Notes: generated by a model not told the origin, from the letters alone. A stretch of DNA of 64,000 nucleotides from Thioclava arctica (GCF_040892615.1 NZ_JBFRYC010000015.1:18719-82718); one strand, 5' to 3'; shown: positions 51,939 through 61,204, numbered from the stretch's first letter. Translations and numbers: made by a program.

Positions 51939-52544
51939 TCAAGCTTTGGGCGCGGCGCGCGCGGCATTCCACAGCCACCAGCCAAACCCCAGAGCCGCAG
52001 CGCCTGCCGCCATCAGACCCACCGCATTGCCTGCAAGCTCGGCTGCGGCATCCAGATTTGCGCCAAAGGTGATGCCCAGCCCGACATATAGCGTGACCCA
52101 AACCGCTTCGCCTGCCAGATCGGCCAGCGTAAAGCGCCGTCGTCTGAACCCCGACGCCCCGGCCGCCAAGTTCACCCAAGGCCCGAGTGCCGAGAACAGC
52201 CAGCGCGAGAAAAACACCGTCACCAAGCCGCGTTTGCGCAAGCCCGCCATCGCCTTGGCCACCAGCGCGCCGCGTTTGCTTTTGGGGTGGGGCAAAAAAC
52301 GTTCCGCACGCTGGCCCAGCGTGAACCCGACCTGATCGCCCAGCACCGCGCCACTATAGGCCGCGCTGATGACGGTGAGCGGCGACAGATCCCCCGAGGC
52401 CACGAACGCCCCGCTCGCAATCATCATCAGCGACGAGGGCACAGGGATCGCGAGGCAGGACAGAAAGGTGGTCACCCCTAGCAGCCATGGCCCATAAATC
52501 GGAACAAGCGAGAGCAACCAGTCGCTTAGCTCGCTCAGCGTCAT
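51939..52544 (-). CDS. DedA-family (VTT domain) membrane protein
   Basis: This 201-residue inner-membrane protein has the DedA pattern: an N-terminal membrane region with LAIPVPSSLMMIASGAFVA, GAVLGDQVGFTLGQRAERFL and the conserved FFSRWLFSALGPWVNLAAG with its arginine. DedA proteins move undecaprenyl phosphate or other lipids across the membrane and support proton-motive-force homeostasis. It overlaps the upstream gene by four bases. Confidence 0.88.
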   Translation of the reverse strand: MTLSELSDWLLSLVPIYGPWLLGVTTFLSCLAIPVPSSLMMIASGAFVASGDLSPLTVISAAYSGAVLGDQVGFTLGQRAERFLPHPKSKRGALVAKAMAGLRKRGLVTVFFSRWLFSALGPWVNLAAGASGFRRRRFTLADLAGEAVWVTLYVGLGITFGANLDAAAELAGNAVGLMAAGAAALGFGWWLWNAARAAPKA

Positions 52545-52915
52545 TTTGGCGGGTCCGCTTGGTGTTGCGCCAAGGCTGCGGGCAGTCCGGTGGCGAGGCG
52601 GTCCAGAAGCGCCTCGACAGGTTGGTTGGTGGCTTTGGCGATGCGATTGAGGGTCGGGCGGCCAGGGCCAACCAGCGCGCGGCCGTTTTCAATGCGCAGA
52701 ATGGCCTCCACCTCGGGGATTGGCAGGTGCCAGCTGCGCGCGATATAGCCCGGCGTCATCCACGGTTCGGGGATTTGGCGGTGATGGGCAGGATCGGACC
52801 AATAGATCGCGCGCCGCACAAAGCTGACGGAAAAGAACAGCGCCGCAAGCAGCGCCACCGTGAAACCGATCGAAGCGATGCGGTGATGGGCCCAAAGATA
52901 GCGCAGCTTGCTCAT
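52541..52915 (-). CDS. small membrane-anchored protein of unknown family
   Basis: This 124-residue protein has one membrane segment (residues 15-33). A soluble part follows with WMTPGYIARSWHLPIPEVEAILRIENGR and NRIAKATNQPVEALLDRLA, where repeated short helices look like a DNA-binding or peptidoglycan-related helical module. I do not recognise the family. It is coupled by 4-bp overlaps to the VWA gene upstream and the DedA gene downstream, so it is part of that operon. Confidence 0.7.
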   Translation of the reverse strand: MSKLRYLWAHHRIASIGFTVALLAALFFSVSFVRRAIYWSDPAHHRQIPEPWMTPGYIARSWHLPIPEVEAILRIENGRALVGPGRPTLNRIAKATNQPVEALLDRLATGLPAALAQHQADPPK

Positions 52916-54093
52916 CCCAGCTCCTTCATCGCGGCCGTGATCCCTTCAAGCGTGAGCGGGTGCATCCGGTTGTCGAAAATCTCGCGAACAAGCGCAATGG
53001 ATTGCGTGTAATCCCATTGCTGTTCGGGCAGCGGGTTGAGCCATGTGTGATCGGGCCATTGCTCGCGCGCGCGGGTGAGCCAGACATGGCCAGCCTCGTC
53101 ATTCCAATGTTCATTCGCGCCGCCGCGATGGGTGATTTCATAGGGGGACATCGACGCATCACCTACGAAAATGCATTTGTAGTCAGGCCCGTATCGATGC
53201 AGCACGTCCCATGTGGGGGTCACCTCACCCCAGCGTCGCGCATTGGATTTCCACACGCCCTCGTAAAGGCAATTGTGGAAATACCAGTGCTCGAGATGCT
53301 TGAACTCGGCGCGCGCGGCAGAGAACAATTCCTCCACCAGCTTCACATGCGCGTCCATCGAGCCGCCGACATCGAGAAACAGCACGACTTTCACAGCATT
53401 GCGCCGCTCGGGGCGGGTCTTGACGTCGATATATCCGGCCTCGGCGCTGGCGCGGATCGTGCCGGGCAAGTCCAGCTCGTCCTCGGCTCCGTGGCGCGCC
53501 CATTGCCGCAAGCGTTTCAATGCCAACTTGATGTTGCGCGTGCCCAACTCGACGCTTTCGTCAAAATCGCGAAACTCACGCTTGTCCCAGACTTTCACGG
53601 CGCGCTGATGGCGGCTTTCACTCTGCCCGATGCGCACGCCCTCGGGGTTGTAGCCATAGGCGCCAAAGGGCGAGGTGCCCCCGGTGCCAACCCATTTGCT
53701 GCCCCCCTGATGGCGACCTTTTTGTTCCTCAAGGCGCTTTTTGAGCGTCTCCATCAGCGCCTCAAACCCGCCCAAGGCCTCGATCTGGGCTTTTTCCTCG
53801 GGGCTGAGATGTTTTTCCAACTCGCGGCGCAGCCAATCTTCGGGCAGATCGACGGCGTTGAGCACATCGTCGGGCGTGATCGCCTCTAGCCCCTTGAAGG
53901 CGGTGGAAAAGGCGCGGTCAAACCGGTCGAGAAAGCGCTCGTCCTTGACCATGGTGCAGCGCGCGAAATAGTAGAATTCCTCGATATCATAGGTGCACAG
54001 ACCCGCCGATAACCCCTCGAGAAAGCTGAGATATTCGCGCAAAGAGACGGGAACACCGCCGCTGCGCAGGGTCTGAAAGAAGGGCAGGAACAT
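52912..54093 (-). CDS. CoxE-like VWA-domain protein
   Basis: This 393-residue protein begins MFLPFFQTLRSGGVPVSLREYLSF. The N-terminal CoxE region is followed by a von Willebrand A domain with a MIDAS-like DVGGSMDAHVKLVEELFSAA motif and later NEHWNDEAGHVWLTRAREQW. CoxE-type proteins act with MoxR AAA ATPases to mature metalloenzymes. No MoxR gene lies next to it here, so the partner must be elsewhere. The start 54093 was chosen on family alignment; the frame is open to 54228. A 55-residue peptide gene lies upstream. Confidence 0.85.
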   Translation of the reverse strand: MFLPFFQTLRSGGVPVSLREYLSFLEGLSAGLCTYDIEEFYYFARCTMVKDERFLDRFDRAFSTAFKGLEAITPDDVLNAVDLPEDWLRRELEKHLSPEEKAQIEALGGFEALMETLKKRLEEQKGRHQGGSKWVGTGGTSPFGAYGYNPEGVRIGQSESRHQRAVKVWDKREFRDFDESVELGTRNIKLALKRLRQWARHGAEDELDLPGTIRASAEAGYIDVKTRPERRNAVKVVLFLDVGGSMDAHVKLVEELFSAARAEFKHLEHWYFHNCLYEGVWKSNARRWGEVTPTWDVLHRYGPDYKCIFVGDASMSPYEITHRGGANEHWNDEAGHVWLTRAREQWPDHTWLNPLPEQQWDYTQSIALVREIFDNRMHPLTLEGITAAMKELG

Positions 54094-54104
54094 CGCCTGC
54101 GTCC

Positions 54105-54272
54105 TCAGGCCCAGATGCGGTTGATGACGATCGTGATAAAGATCCCGACCAGCGCCAGCGCGATCGCATGCACGGCAGCATATTGCGCCCGGTCCAGCCC
54201 GTTGCCACCGCGCTTGCGTGCGCGCCAATCGCCCAAGATCGCGCCAATCACGATCCCTGCAAGAACATACAT
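54105..54272 (-). CDS. 55-aa two-pass membrane peptide
   Basis: The peptide begins MYVLAGIVIGAILGDWRARKRG. It has two hydrophobic helices separated by the basic RARKRGGNGLDRAQY turn, so it likely forms a hairpin in the inner membrane. A GGGAGGGG-type ribosome binding site precedes the ATG at 54272. It is 11 bp upstream of the CoxE-like gene and may help it. Similar small genes beside CoxE-type proteins are common in roseobacters, by memory only. Confidence 0.65.
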   Translation of the reverse strand: MYVLAGIVIGAILGDWRARKRGGNGLDRAQYAAVHAIALALVGIFITIVINRIWA

Positions 54273-54309
54273 CCGCGCCCCTCCCGGCATTGGCCGGGCG
54301 ATCGCCCGG

Positions 54310-55782
54310 TCAGTTCAGCCGCGCGCCTGCATCGGCCAGCGCCGCCACTTCGCCCGCGCGACGTTGGACCGCCGCGTCAGAGCCAAATCCATAGCGTGCC
54401 CACTGCGCCATGTCGAGACGAGCTTGGTGAGACTGGGCCGCGTTGCCCAGCTGTGCATAGCCCTCGGCGCGGATCATATAAAGCGTCGCCATCAGCGCTG
54501 CGTTTTCCCCAGATATCGCGGGCGAGAGCGAGCGGTTCACCAGTTGGATTGCATCCTGGGCGCGCCCCGAGGCCAGCGCGAAAGCGGCCAGTTGCATATC
54601 GACATGGGCGGCTTGAATGCCCGCGCCGGGGGTGCGGCGATAAATAGCGCCAGCGTTCAAAAAAGCGCGGATCGCGGCTTGCGGATCTTTCTTCAGGCTG
54701 AGCCGGCCGAGTGCAAACCAAGCAAACGCGGCGCGGCTGTCGTTCCAGCCCCGAGCAGCGGCGATCTGGGTGGCTTGGGCAGCGGCATTGCGCCGTCCCG
54801 CATCGCCCGAGGACGCCCCAAGTGCGCGTGTGATTGCTTGCACATAGCTGCGCGGGGTCGGGTCTTCGCGTAACGCGCGCATCTGGCCGCCGCGGGGATT
54901 GGTGCGTGCCAGCACGCCGGGCAGGGCCGAAAGCACCTCGGGGCGGCTCATACCCGAATGCAGTGCCGGATCGTAGGTCGCGCGCAGCACTGCCATGTCA
55001 AAGCGCGTCAGAACGGTGTGGAAATTGTCGTCATTCCAGACCGTATCGGGCAGGCGATAGAGGTCATTAACCGGCCCCAAGCCTTGGCTGATTTCCTCAT
55101 GCAGGCAATCGCGGATCTCTTGCGGGGTCGCGGGGTCGGGGATGAAGACGGTCGCATATTGGCGCACGCCCAGCTGTGCCCAATCGGTGCGCGCCGTGCC
55201 GCGCGCAGAGCGGTAATCGGCCCAGTCGGTGACATTGGGCACCACGAAACAAGCAACATTGGGCACCGCGCGGCGCATTGTGGCCTTGGGCACGAATTGC
55301 ACATTGATCGTGTTGGTATGACCCAGCTTCGTCGTCACATTCAGCCCGGCTTCCCGCTGCAAGCGGCTGACCAGACGGCCCAATTCGGTTGCGGCTACGG
55401 GCGGGGCATTGCCCGACAGCGTGATCGAAACGGGTCCTTCAAAGCGGGTGAAACGCGGCAAGGTACGCCCGGATTCCAGATAGAAGCTGAGTTCCATGAA
55501 ATCACGGCCGAGATGGGAGTTGTCGGGAAGGGCAGCGCGCGGCACCGGATCGGACAGGCCGGGCACACGATCAGCCTGCGGCAGTTCGATCGTTGCTGTC
55601 GAGGCGCGTGCGGCTGTCACTTCGGGTTCGCTCTGCACACAGGCAGAGAGCGCGTTCGCGATCACGAAACCGCTTAGCAAAGACAGAATTTTCCCCGACC
55701 TATTGGCAGCATGGCGGGGCCGGGCGGGCTTTGCGGTGGCAGCTGCAAAGCCCGCCACGGACGGCAGACAAGTATCGCGCAT
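54310..55782 (-). CDS. DUF2927-domain lipoprotein
   Basis: This 490-residue protein has a long N-terminus and then a lipobox-like LSGFVIANALSACVQ (Cys near residue 48), so it should be a lipoprotein. The DUF2927 domain follows, with the putative zinc-binding HEEISQGLGPVND and the nearby CLHE. The C-terminal third is rich in Ala-helical repeats resembling TPR units (about residues 360-470). It may be a secreted or periplasmic peptidase-like protein. The gene is monocistronic in appearance, and the upstream 240 bp has no other gene. Confidence 0.8.
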   Translation of the reverse strand: MRDTCLPSVAGFAAATAKPARPRHAANRSGKILSLLSGFVIANALSACVQSEPEVTAARASTATIELPQADRVPGLSDPVPRAALPDNSHLGRDFMELSFYLESGRTLPRFTRFEGPVSITLSGNAPPVAATELGRLVSRLQREAGLNVTTKLGHTNTINVQFVPKATMRRAVPNVACFVVPNVTDWADYRSARGTARTDWAQLGVRQYATVFIPDPATPQEIRDCLHEEISQGLGPVNDLYRLPDTVWNDDNFHTVLTRFDMAVLRATYDPALHSGMSRPEVLSALPGVLARTNPRGGQMRALREDPTPRSYVQAITRALGASSGDAGRRNAAAQATQIAAARGWNDSRAAFAWFALGRLSLKKDPQAAIRAFLNAGAIYRRTPGAGIQAAHVDMQLAAFALASGRAQDAIQLVNRSLSPAISGENAALMATLYMIRAEGYAQLGNAAQSHQARLDMAQWARYGFGSDAAVQRRAGEVAALADAGARLN

Positions 55783-56024
55783 GGCAGTGCGCCTTCCCAG
55801 GTTTTGAGTGTCCAGACTAGGCAGATTACATTAAGTTCTCCTAGTAAATATTTGTCCTACAATCGGAAAATTTTGCGGCGATCCCAGATATGGTGCCCAG
55901 GCCGGGCCGCGCACACGGCTTATTGTTGCTATACTTGGAGCAGGCGCACGCGGTTGACCTGAATTTGAAAATACAACGGTCACGAAAACGCGAATCGCCG
56001 TGATCTGGCGACATTGCCGCGCGC

Positions 56025-57170
56025 TTACCCCAGAATGTCGCGCGCGATCTGCGCAAATATCTTTGGACCGATCGCGATCAGATCATCGGGGAAATCGTAA
56101 TCGGGATTGTGCAGCGCGGGGTGTGACTGTCCCGCGCCCAGACACAGCATGGCCGATTTTGCGCCATGGCCAAACAGCCCGAAATCCTCGGACGCGTGCA
56201 TCGGCACGCCATCTTCGGAATGGGGAACCTGAAGCCGATCAAGTGCCGCGCGCGCCAGCATTACCGCCTGCGCGTCGTTGATCGTGGCGGCGAACGGCTC
56301 GCACGTCTTAATGCGCAGCATGAGCCCGTCGTGCGCCGCCTCCTGTGCAGCCATCGCACGAGTCCGCGCCTCCAGATCGGCCAGCGTGGCGTCTTGGGCG
56401 CTGCGTAGGGTGACATGCAACATGGCCGCGCCGGGGGCCACGCCAAACGTCGCCTCGCCCAATTGCGCATGGGTCACGGTGAGCAGGCGGAAGCTATCAT
56501 CCAGCGCGCCACCTGGCCCAAGATCGGGCAGGGCCGCGATCAGCCGGGCCAGCGCGGGGCCGGGTGAAATGCCGGTTTCGGGCGTCGCGGCATGGGCGGT
56601 TTTGCCCGTCAGCTGGATCGCTAGCCCCACCGAGGCGCAATTCATCAACCCCGCGCGCAGCCCGACATGGACCAGCGGCAGACCGGGCAAGTTATGGATC
56701 GCAAAGGCATAATCGGGGGCGATCGCGGTAAAGGCTGGGTCGTTGATCACCGCACGCGCCCCCGAGCCGATTTCTTCGGCGGGTTGGAACAGCAACACGA
56801 TACGGCCCGTTTTGGGCGGGCGGCGCGAGATCAGCCGACCCAGACCTAGCAGCATCGCCATATGCCCGTCATGGCCGCACAGATGCCCATTGCCGGGGAT
56901 CGCAGATGCCCAAGCCGCGCCCGAGGTCTCGGCAATCGGCAGCGCGTCCAGCTCGGCGCGAAACAGCACGGTGGGGCCGGGGGCGCCACTGTCGAAAACA
57001 GCCGCCACGCCGTGTCCGCCGATCCCGGTAAGCACGCGGGTTGCGGACAGGGCGCGCAGCGCTGCTGCGATGGTGTGCGCAGTCTCACCCTCGGCCCCTG
57101 ACAGTTCAGGGCGGCGGTGCAGGGCGCGCCGGAATTCGGTCAGCTCAATCAGGTCGGAATTGCTCAGCAT
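56025..57170 (-). CDS. M20-family amidohydrolase (hippurate hydrolase-like)
   Basis: This 381-residue metalloenzyme has the M20D features: RRALHRRPELSGAEGETA, a CGHDGHMAMLLG metal motif, the PAEEIGSGARAVI general-base Glu and a C-terminal MHASEDFGLFGHG. It should remove acyl groups from N-acyl amino acids or similar amides. ATG 57170 fits family length. It is the last gene of the one-carbon operon. The link to one-carbon metabolism is unclear; it may simply be a downstream passenger, because the gap to the methyltransferase is 40 bp. Confidence 0.9.
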   Translation of the reverse strand: MLSNSDLIELTEFRRALHRRPELSGAEGETAHTIAAALRALSATRVLTGIGGHGVAAVFDSGAPGPTVLFRAELDALPIAETSGAAWASAIPGNGHLCGHDGHMAMLLGLGRLISRRPPKTGRIVLLFQPAEEIGSGARAVINDPAFTAIAPDYAFAIHNLPGLPLVHVGLRAGLMNCASVGLAIQLTGKTAHAATPETGISPGPALARLIAALPDLGPGGALDDSFRLLTVTHAQLGEATFGVAPGAAMLHVTLRSAQDATLADLEARTRAMAAQEAAHDGLMLRIKTCEPFAATINDAQAVMLARAALDRLQVPHSEDGVPMHASEDFGLFGHGAKSAMLCLGAGQSHPALHNPDYDFPDDLIAIGPKIFAQIARDILG

Positions 57171-57210
57171 AGCGGGAAGCGGCACGCCGGTTGCCCGGCG
57201 CAGCCCTTGT

Positions 57211-58194
57211 TCAGACGCGTGCGCGGCGACGGCCCGAGCGCCCGCCACGCGTGCTGGCCCCCGCCGCGGCCGAGGCCTCGGCAAGGGTCGCGCCCTCTTT
57301 CATCGCTTCAAGAATGCGCGCAAAGCGGATCCAGTCCGCGCCGTTATCATCGTGATTCATCAGCAGGTTGGCGGCGCGCACGGCCTCCATTTCCGCGGGA
57401 CGCACCGGGTTCATGATCGCGCTGGTCATCCCGGCACCAATCGCCATCGGCAGGAAGGCGGCGTTGATGCCATGACGCCCGGGCAAACCAAAAGAGATAT
57501 TGGACGCGCCGCAGGTCGTGTTCACGCCCAGTTCATCGCGCAGCTTGGCAACCAGTTCAAACACCTGACGCCCCGCAGTGGCCTTGGCGCCAATCGGCAT
57601 GACCAGCGGGTCGACCACGATATCGCAAGGCTTGATGCCAAAATCAGCCGCGCGCTGGACGATCTTTTTCGCCACGGCAAAGCGCACTTCGGGATCGTCG
57701 GAAATGCCGGTGTCGTCGTTGGAAATCGCCACCACTGGCACGTTGTATTTCGCAATCAACGGCAGCACGGTTTCAAGGCGTTCTTCCTCGCCGGTCACGG
57801 AATTGACCAGCGGGCGGCCCACGCAGGCCTCAAGCCCGGCCTTGAGTGCGGCAGGAACCGAGCTGTCGATGCACAGCGGCACATCGACCAGCGCCTGCAC
57901 GCGTGCGCACAGCTCACGCATCAGGGGCGGCTCGACAAAGTTATTATCGGCATAGCGCGGATCAGAGGCCATGCGATTGGTGAACACAGCCCCCGAGTTG
58001 ATATCGAGCACCGAGGCCCCGCAGGCCACCTGTTCAATCGCGTCGCGCTCGACGGTCGAGAAATCATCCAGCTCCAGTTCGGCGGCCAGTTTCTTGCGCC
58101 CGGTGGGGTTGATCCGCTCGCCGATCACGCAGAAGGGCTCGTCGAAGCCGATGGTGACGGTCTTGGATTTCGATTCAAGGACGGTGCGGGTCAT
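57211..58194 (-). CDS. methyltetrahydrofolate:corrinoid methyltransferase
   Basis: This 327-residue protein is a dihydropteroate-synthase-fold methyltransferase. Folate-binding signatures ERINPTGRKKLAAELE and VLDINSGAVF, DDTGISD, VVDPLVMPIGA and CGASNISFGLPGRHGIN are as in MtgA/AcsE-type enzymes. It should move a methyl group between tetrahydrofolate and a corrinoid protein, but no corrinoid protein is in the window. The start codon overlaps the MetF-like stop by four bases (ATGA). Confidence 0.88.
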   Translation of the reverse strand: MTRTVLESKSKTVTIGFDEPFCVIGERINPTGRKKLAAELELDDFSTVERDAIEQVACGASVLDINSGAVFTNRMASDPRYADNNFVEPPLMRELCARVQALVDVPLCIDSSVPAALKAGLEACVGRPLVNSVTGEEERLETVLPLIAKYNVPVVAISNDDTGISDDPEVRFAVAKKIVQRAADFGIKPCDIVVDPLVMPIGAKATAGRQVFELVAKLRDELGVNTTCGASNISFGLPGRHGINAAFLPMAIGAGMTSAIMNPVRPAEMEAVRAANLLMNHDDNGADWIRFARILEAMKEGATLAEASAAAGASTRGGRSGRRRARV

Positions 58195-59075
58195 TCATGG
58201 CCTCTTTGTTGGGCAATCCAGTTGGCTGAGGCGGTGATACCGCCCAGCGGGAAGAAATGCACGGATTCGATATTGTCGGGGCGGTTGGCGGCCAGATCGG
58301 CCAGCAATTCGGTGGGTTCAAAGGGCAGCAGCAGCTTGGTCACGTCGCGGGCACGCTTTTGCAACACCTTAAGCGACGGGCCCACACCGCAGGCAATGGC
58401 GAATTTCACCAGCGTTTGCAGCTTGGCGGGGCCTGCTACCCCGAGATGGATCGGCATGGTGATCCCGTTCGCTGATAGTCGCGCGGCCCAATCGCGGATC
58501 GGGCCAGCCTCGAAGGCGAATTGCGTGGCAATCGCCATATCGGCATCAGAGCGATTGGCGAAATCCTGTTTGAGGCGCAGCGCGGCCATCACTTCGGCCT
58601 CGCCACCTGCGGGGTCGATATCGCGGTTGCCCTCGGGGTGGCCTGCAACGTGCAGACGGGCAAAGCCATCAAACGCGCCGGTTTCGATCAGCTGCATTGC
58701 GCAGTGAAAATCGCCCACAGGTTGCTTCACACCGCCGCCCAAAATCAGCGCCTGATTAACGCCAGCCTCACCGGCGTAGCGCGCGACCCAATCACGCAGC
58801 TGCGCGGCATCGCGAATGATGCGGGCGGGAAAATGGGGCATCGGCACAAAGCCCTCATCGCGCAGGCGGCGCGCGGTGGTGAGCATCTCATCAAACGGCG
58901 TGCCCTCGATATGGGCGATATAGACGCGGGTGCCTTGGGGCAGCAGATCGCCGAAGCTCTCGACCTTGGCGGCCGTGCGCGGCATCACTTCGATCGAGGC
59001 ACCCTCCAGCAATGCCGCCATCTGGGCGTTCACCGGCTGGCGCGGCGCCTCACGGCGGAAATTTACCAAGGCCAT
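58191..59075 (-). CDS. methylenetetrahydrofolate reductase-like protein
   Basis: This 294-residue TIM-barrel protein resembles the MetF group, with GTRVYIAHIEGTPFDEMLTTA, GHPEGNRDIDPAGGEAEV and ATQFAFEAGPIRDWAA, the FAD and folate-binding regions. The diverged N-terminus points to a catabolic MTHFR branch rather than the biosynthetic MetF. Start: ATG 59075 has AGGGAG at eight bases; ATG 59081 overlaps it. It is coupled to the corrinoid methyltransferase downstream and follows the PF13769-type gene after 13 bp, so reduced folate and methyl transfer are linked. Confidence 0.85.
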   Translation of the reverse strand: MALVNFRREAPRQPVNAQMAALLEGASIEVMPRTAAKVESFGDLLPQGTRVYIAHIEGTPFDEMLTTARRLRDEGFVPMPHFPARIIRDAAQLRDWVARYAGEAGVNQALILGGGVKQPVGDFHCAMQLIETGAFDGFARLHVAGHPEGNRDIDPAGGEAEVMAALRLKQDFANRSDADMAIATQFAFEAGPIRDWAARLSANGITMPIHLGVAGPAKLQTLVKFAIACGVGPSLKVLQKRARDVTKLLLPFEPTELLADLAANRPDNIESVHFFPLGGITASANWIAQQRGHE

Positions 59076-59088
59076 TCGCATCTCTCCC

Positions 59089-59400
59089 TCAGGGCGCGGG
59101 TGGAGTGTTCCACCCGTCATTGGCAATCAGCGTGCGCAACCGCGCGTCGTCATAATCCGAGAGAATACGCGCCAGCACTGCCTCGGCCGCATCCGCATCA
59201 TCGCCCGGCTCTTCGCCCGCAGCCACTTTGCGCCATTCGGCCAGATAGCTGTCACTATCGCGCGCCCCGATCTTCATGGCGGCGCGGTCAATCGCCTGTT
59301 CAAAGCGCTCGGGCAGGGGCTTTTTGACCCCGCGCCGTCCCTTGCCCGCAATGATTTGGGCCGGGATGTCGCGCCAATAAACAAGGGTGATCTGTGCCAT
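59089..59400 (-). CDS. PF13769-type "virulence factor" protein in one-carbon operon
   Basis: This 103-residue protein starts MAQITLVYWRDIPAQIIAGK and contains GRRGVKKPLPERFEQAIDRAAM, the pattern of the PF13769 family named after staphylococcal conserved virulence factor C. The name says nothing about function. It is the first gene of the operon with MetF-like and methyltransferase genes, which suggests a role in demethylation or one-carbon transfer in this bacterium. GGAGAG precedes the ATG. Confidence 0.8.
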   Translation of the reverse strand: MAQITLVYWRDIPAQIIAGKGRRGVKKPLPERFEQAIDRAAMKIGARDSDSYLAEWRKVAAGEEPGDDADAAEAVLARILSDYDDARLRTLIANDGWNTPPAP

Positions 59401-59873
59401 ATCGACTCTCTCCTATGCCCAAGTGTGCGCATGTTTTGCGCCCGCGCGCGGTGCGATTTCGACATTCCGTCGCAAAGGACCGACGCGCAGGGCATGTCTA
59501 GCAGCTTGCGTGGCACCGGGGCCACCGTCCGGGATCGGAAAAATCCGGGGGAAGAAGATGAGCGGCGCTCAACTCACATGCGGGGGCATTCCTATGGGCG
59601 CAGGCGAGACCAGATCGTCACGCCCGGACGGACCGGGATTCTTATGTTGACCGTTTTGGGGGCGTGCGCTGCTGGCCAACGTGGGGCCGCCGGAAGCTGG
59701 ACTTTTCCGGCTGTTTCTCGAAGACGGGCTGGTAGCGTCATCGCGCTATGGGGGGCGATCTTCGTCGAGGTTCTACTGTTGCCCGGCAGGCGAATGCATG
59801 CATTCGCTGAGAGGGGCCAGTCCTCCAGCTTTTCGTGGGCATCTGCAAGGCTCATGAAACAGTGGTGAGATAT
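59401..59873. other. 473-bp region without a supported gene
   Basis: Upstream of the one-carbon operon lies a CGAC/GTCG-rich stretch (around 59455-59480) that may be its promoter. Short open frames beyond 59570 are weak. It ends at the left inverted repeat of the IS256-type element. Confidence 0.5.
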
Positions 59874-60955
59874 GCGCAAAAGTTGGTGACGCCTGATCAG
59901 GCGGCGGCTTCAAGTTGGCGGAGCCCGTCGCGCAACTCCCCCCTTGATGATCTCGGGCAGGCGGTTCTGGCCGTCGAGTTTGCGCCATTTCTTCTGCGCC
60001 GACATCAATAGCTCGAACACCATGGCCAAGCCGGTCTTGCAGCTTAGGCCCCCCTGGTGCGTTTCGTGCGCTGCCGGACCGTTGCGAAGGTGCTTTCGAT
60101 CGGGTTCGACGTCCGGATGTGGTTCCAGTGTTCTGCCGGATAATCCTAGAAGGTCAGCAGCGCGTCGCGGTCCTTGATCAGCTTGGCGACCGCCTTCTCC
60201 CCTTTAACGCCGTAAGCATCGCCGAAGAAATCGAAGGCGGTGTTGGCTCTCGTCTTGGCCTGCCAAATGGCGTGCAGGTGTGCCTTTGCCTTGGCTTGCA
60301 TGGGGTTCGCATCGTGTTCAGCACGTTCATCGTCTTGTGGACCCAGCACCGTTGCTCCTGCGTCGTGGCGAACACCTCGCGCAGCGCCGTCCAAAAGCCA
60401 AGCGCACCGTCGCGAATGGCCAGTTTGGGGGCCAGCTTCAGGCTGCGGCGCTTCAGATCGAGCAGCACCTCCAGCGCCTCGGTAAAATCGCCTGTAGACA
60501 CGCCCTTGAGCGAGAGCCACGGAAGCAGTTCCTGGACCGATTTCGCCTTGCGCAGATGCCGCGGCAGGATGCTGGGCGTGAAGGTGATCTTGTCATCGCC
60601 GAAGCCGCGATTGCGCACGCGCGGCACCTTCACGGGCACCGGAGCAATACCGGTCATGACCTCGCGTTCCGGCAGGTGACCGTGAAGCAGCAGGCCTGCC
60701 CGCCCATCTTCGAGCCTTTCCCCGGAAAAGGCGTTCATGAGCAAAGCTAGTTCCGCCTGGATCGGCTGTTCGATCAGCTTGCGCGCTCCATCGCGGAGCA
60801 CGTCCGTGAATGGGTCGGAGCGAACTCCCGATGGATCGGGCACCTGGGTGATGGTGATCTCTGACATGTGGCATATCCTTTTCTCAGCAGAGAATTGACG
60901 GCGACCCAACACCGCCTTGATATGCCGCCCCTCAGGGCATCACCAACTTTCGCGC
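59874..60955 (-). mobile_element. degenerate IS256-family insertion sequence
   Basis: The ends match as inverted repeats. GCGCAAAAGTTGGTGACGCC (59874-59893) aligns with the reverse complement of 60936-60955, GCGCGAAAGTTGGTGATGCC, with two differences. Between them lies a broken transposase. The element is about 1.08 kb, shorter than the 1.3 kb usual for the family. Target-site duplications were not found. Confidence 0.75.
59897..60867 (-). pseudogene. IS256-family transposase, multiple frameshifts
   Basis: Frame one starts MSEITITQVPDPSGVRSDPF and carries the N-terminal region and catalytic part (LEDGRAGLLLHGHLPEREVM..., LAIRDGALGFWTAL, CWVHKTMNVLN). It then shifts near 60300 into QAKAKAHLHAIWQAKTRANTAF...KDRDALLTF. 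A stop follows, and the tail reads DYPAEHWNHIRTSNPIEST with further breaks. IS256-type landmarks (HWNHIRTSNPIESTFATVR) are clear. The conserved catalytic residues are split over different frames, so it is non-functional. Confidence 0.85.
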
Positions 60956-61156
60956 GTTTCTTCTTTGGGTTCCAGACGAGCTCAAACCTGATGATTTCCG
61001 GCACTAACCGATACTCTCTGACTTATTGATCCGCGTTTGGGGGGGAGTCGTGCTGTCGATCGGCTCGACGCGGCTAGCGGTCGCTTATGGGGTGCTAAGC
61101 GGGACCGGCATCACGCTGGGTGGCCGTCCGGCTTTCCACCTCATCGGATCTGATAC

Positions 61157-61204
61157 TGTAACCGTCCTCCGTTCCAGATCGTAACGCAGGGGAGGGCGGT
61201 CACA
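61157..61204. repeat. 14-bp inverted repeat near the IS remnant
   Basis: TGTAACCGTCCTCC (61157-61170) and GGAGGGCGGTCACA (61191-61204) form a stem with two mismatches and a 20-base loop. It could be a transcript end or the end of another mobile element. Besides it I see no gene between 60956 and 61327. Confidence 0.45.

Noticed and set aside
56743..58707. Very long plus-strand open frame (654 codons) across the one-carbon operon
   Set aside because: It is antisense to the M20, methyltransferase and MetF-like genes, whose proteins show clear family motifs. High G+C codon use produces long antisense frames.
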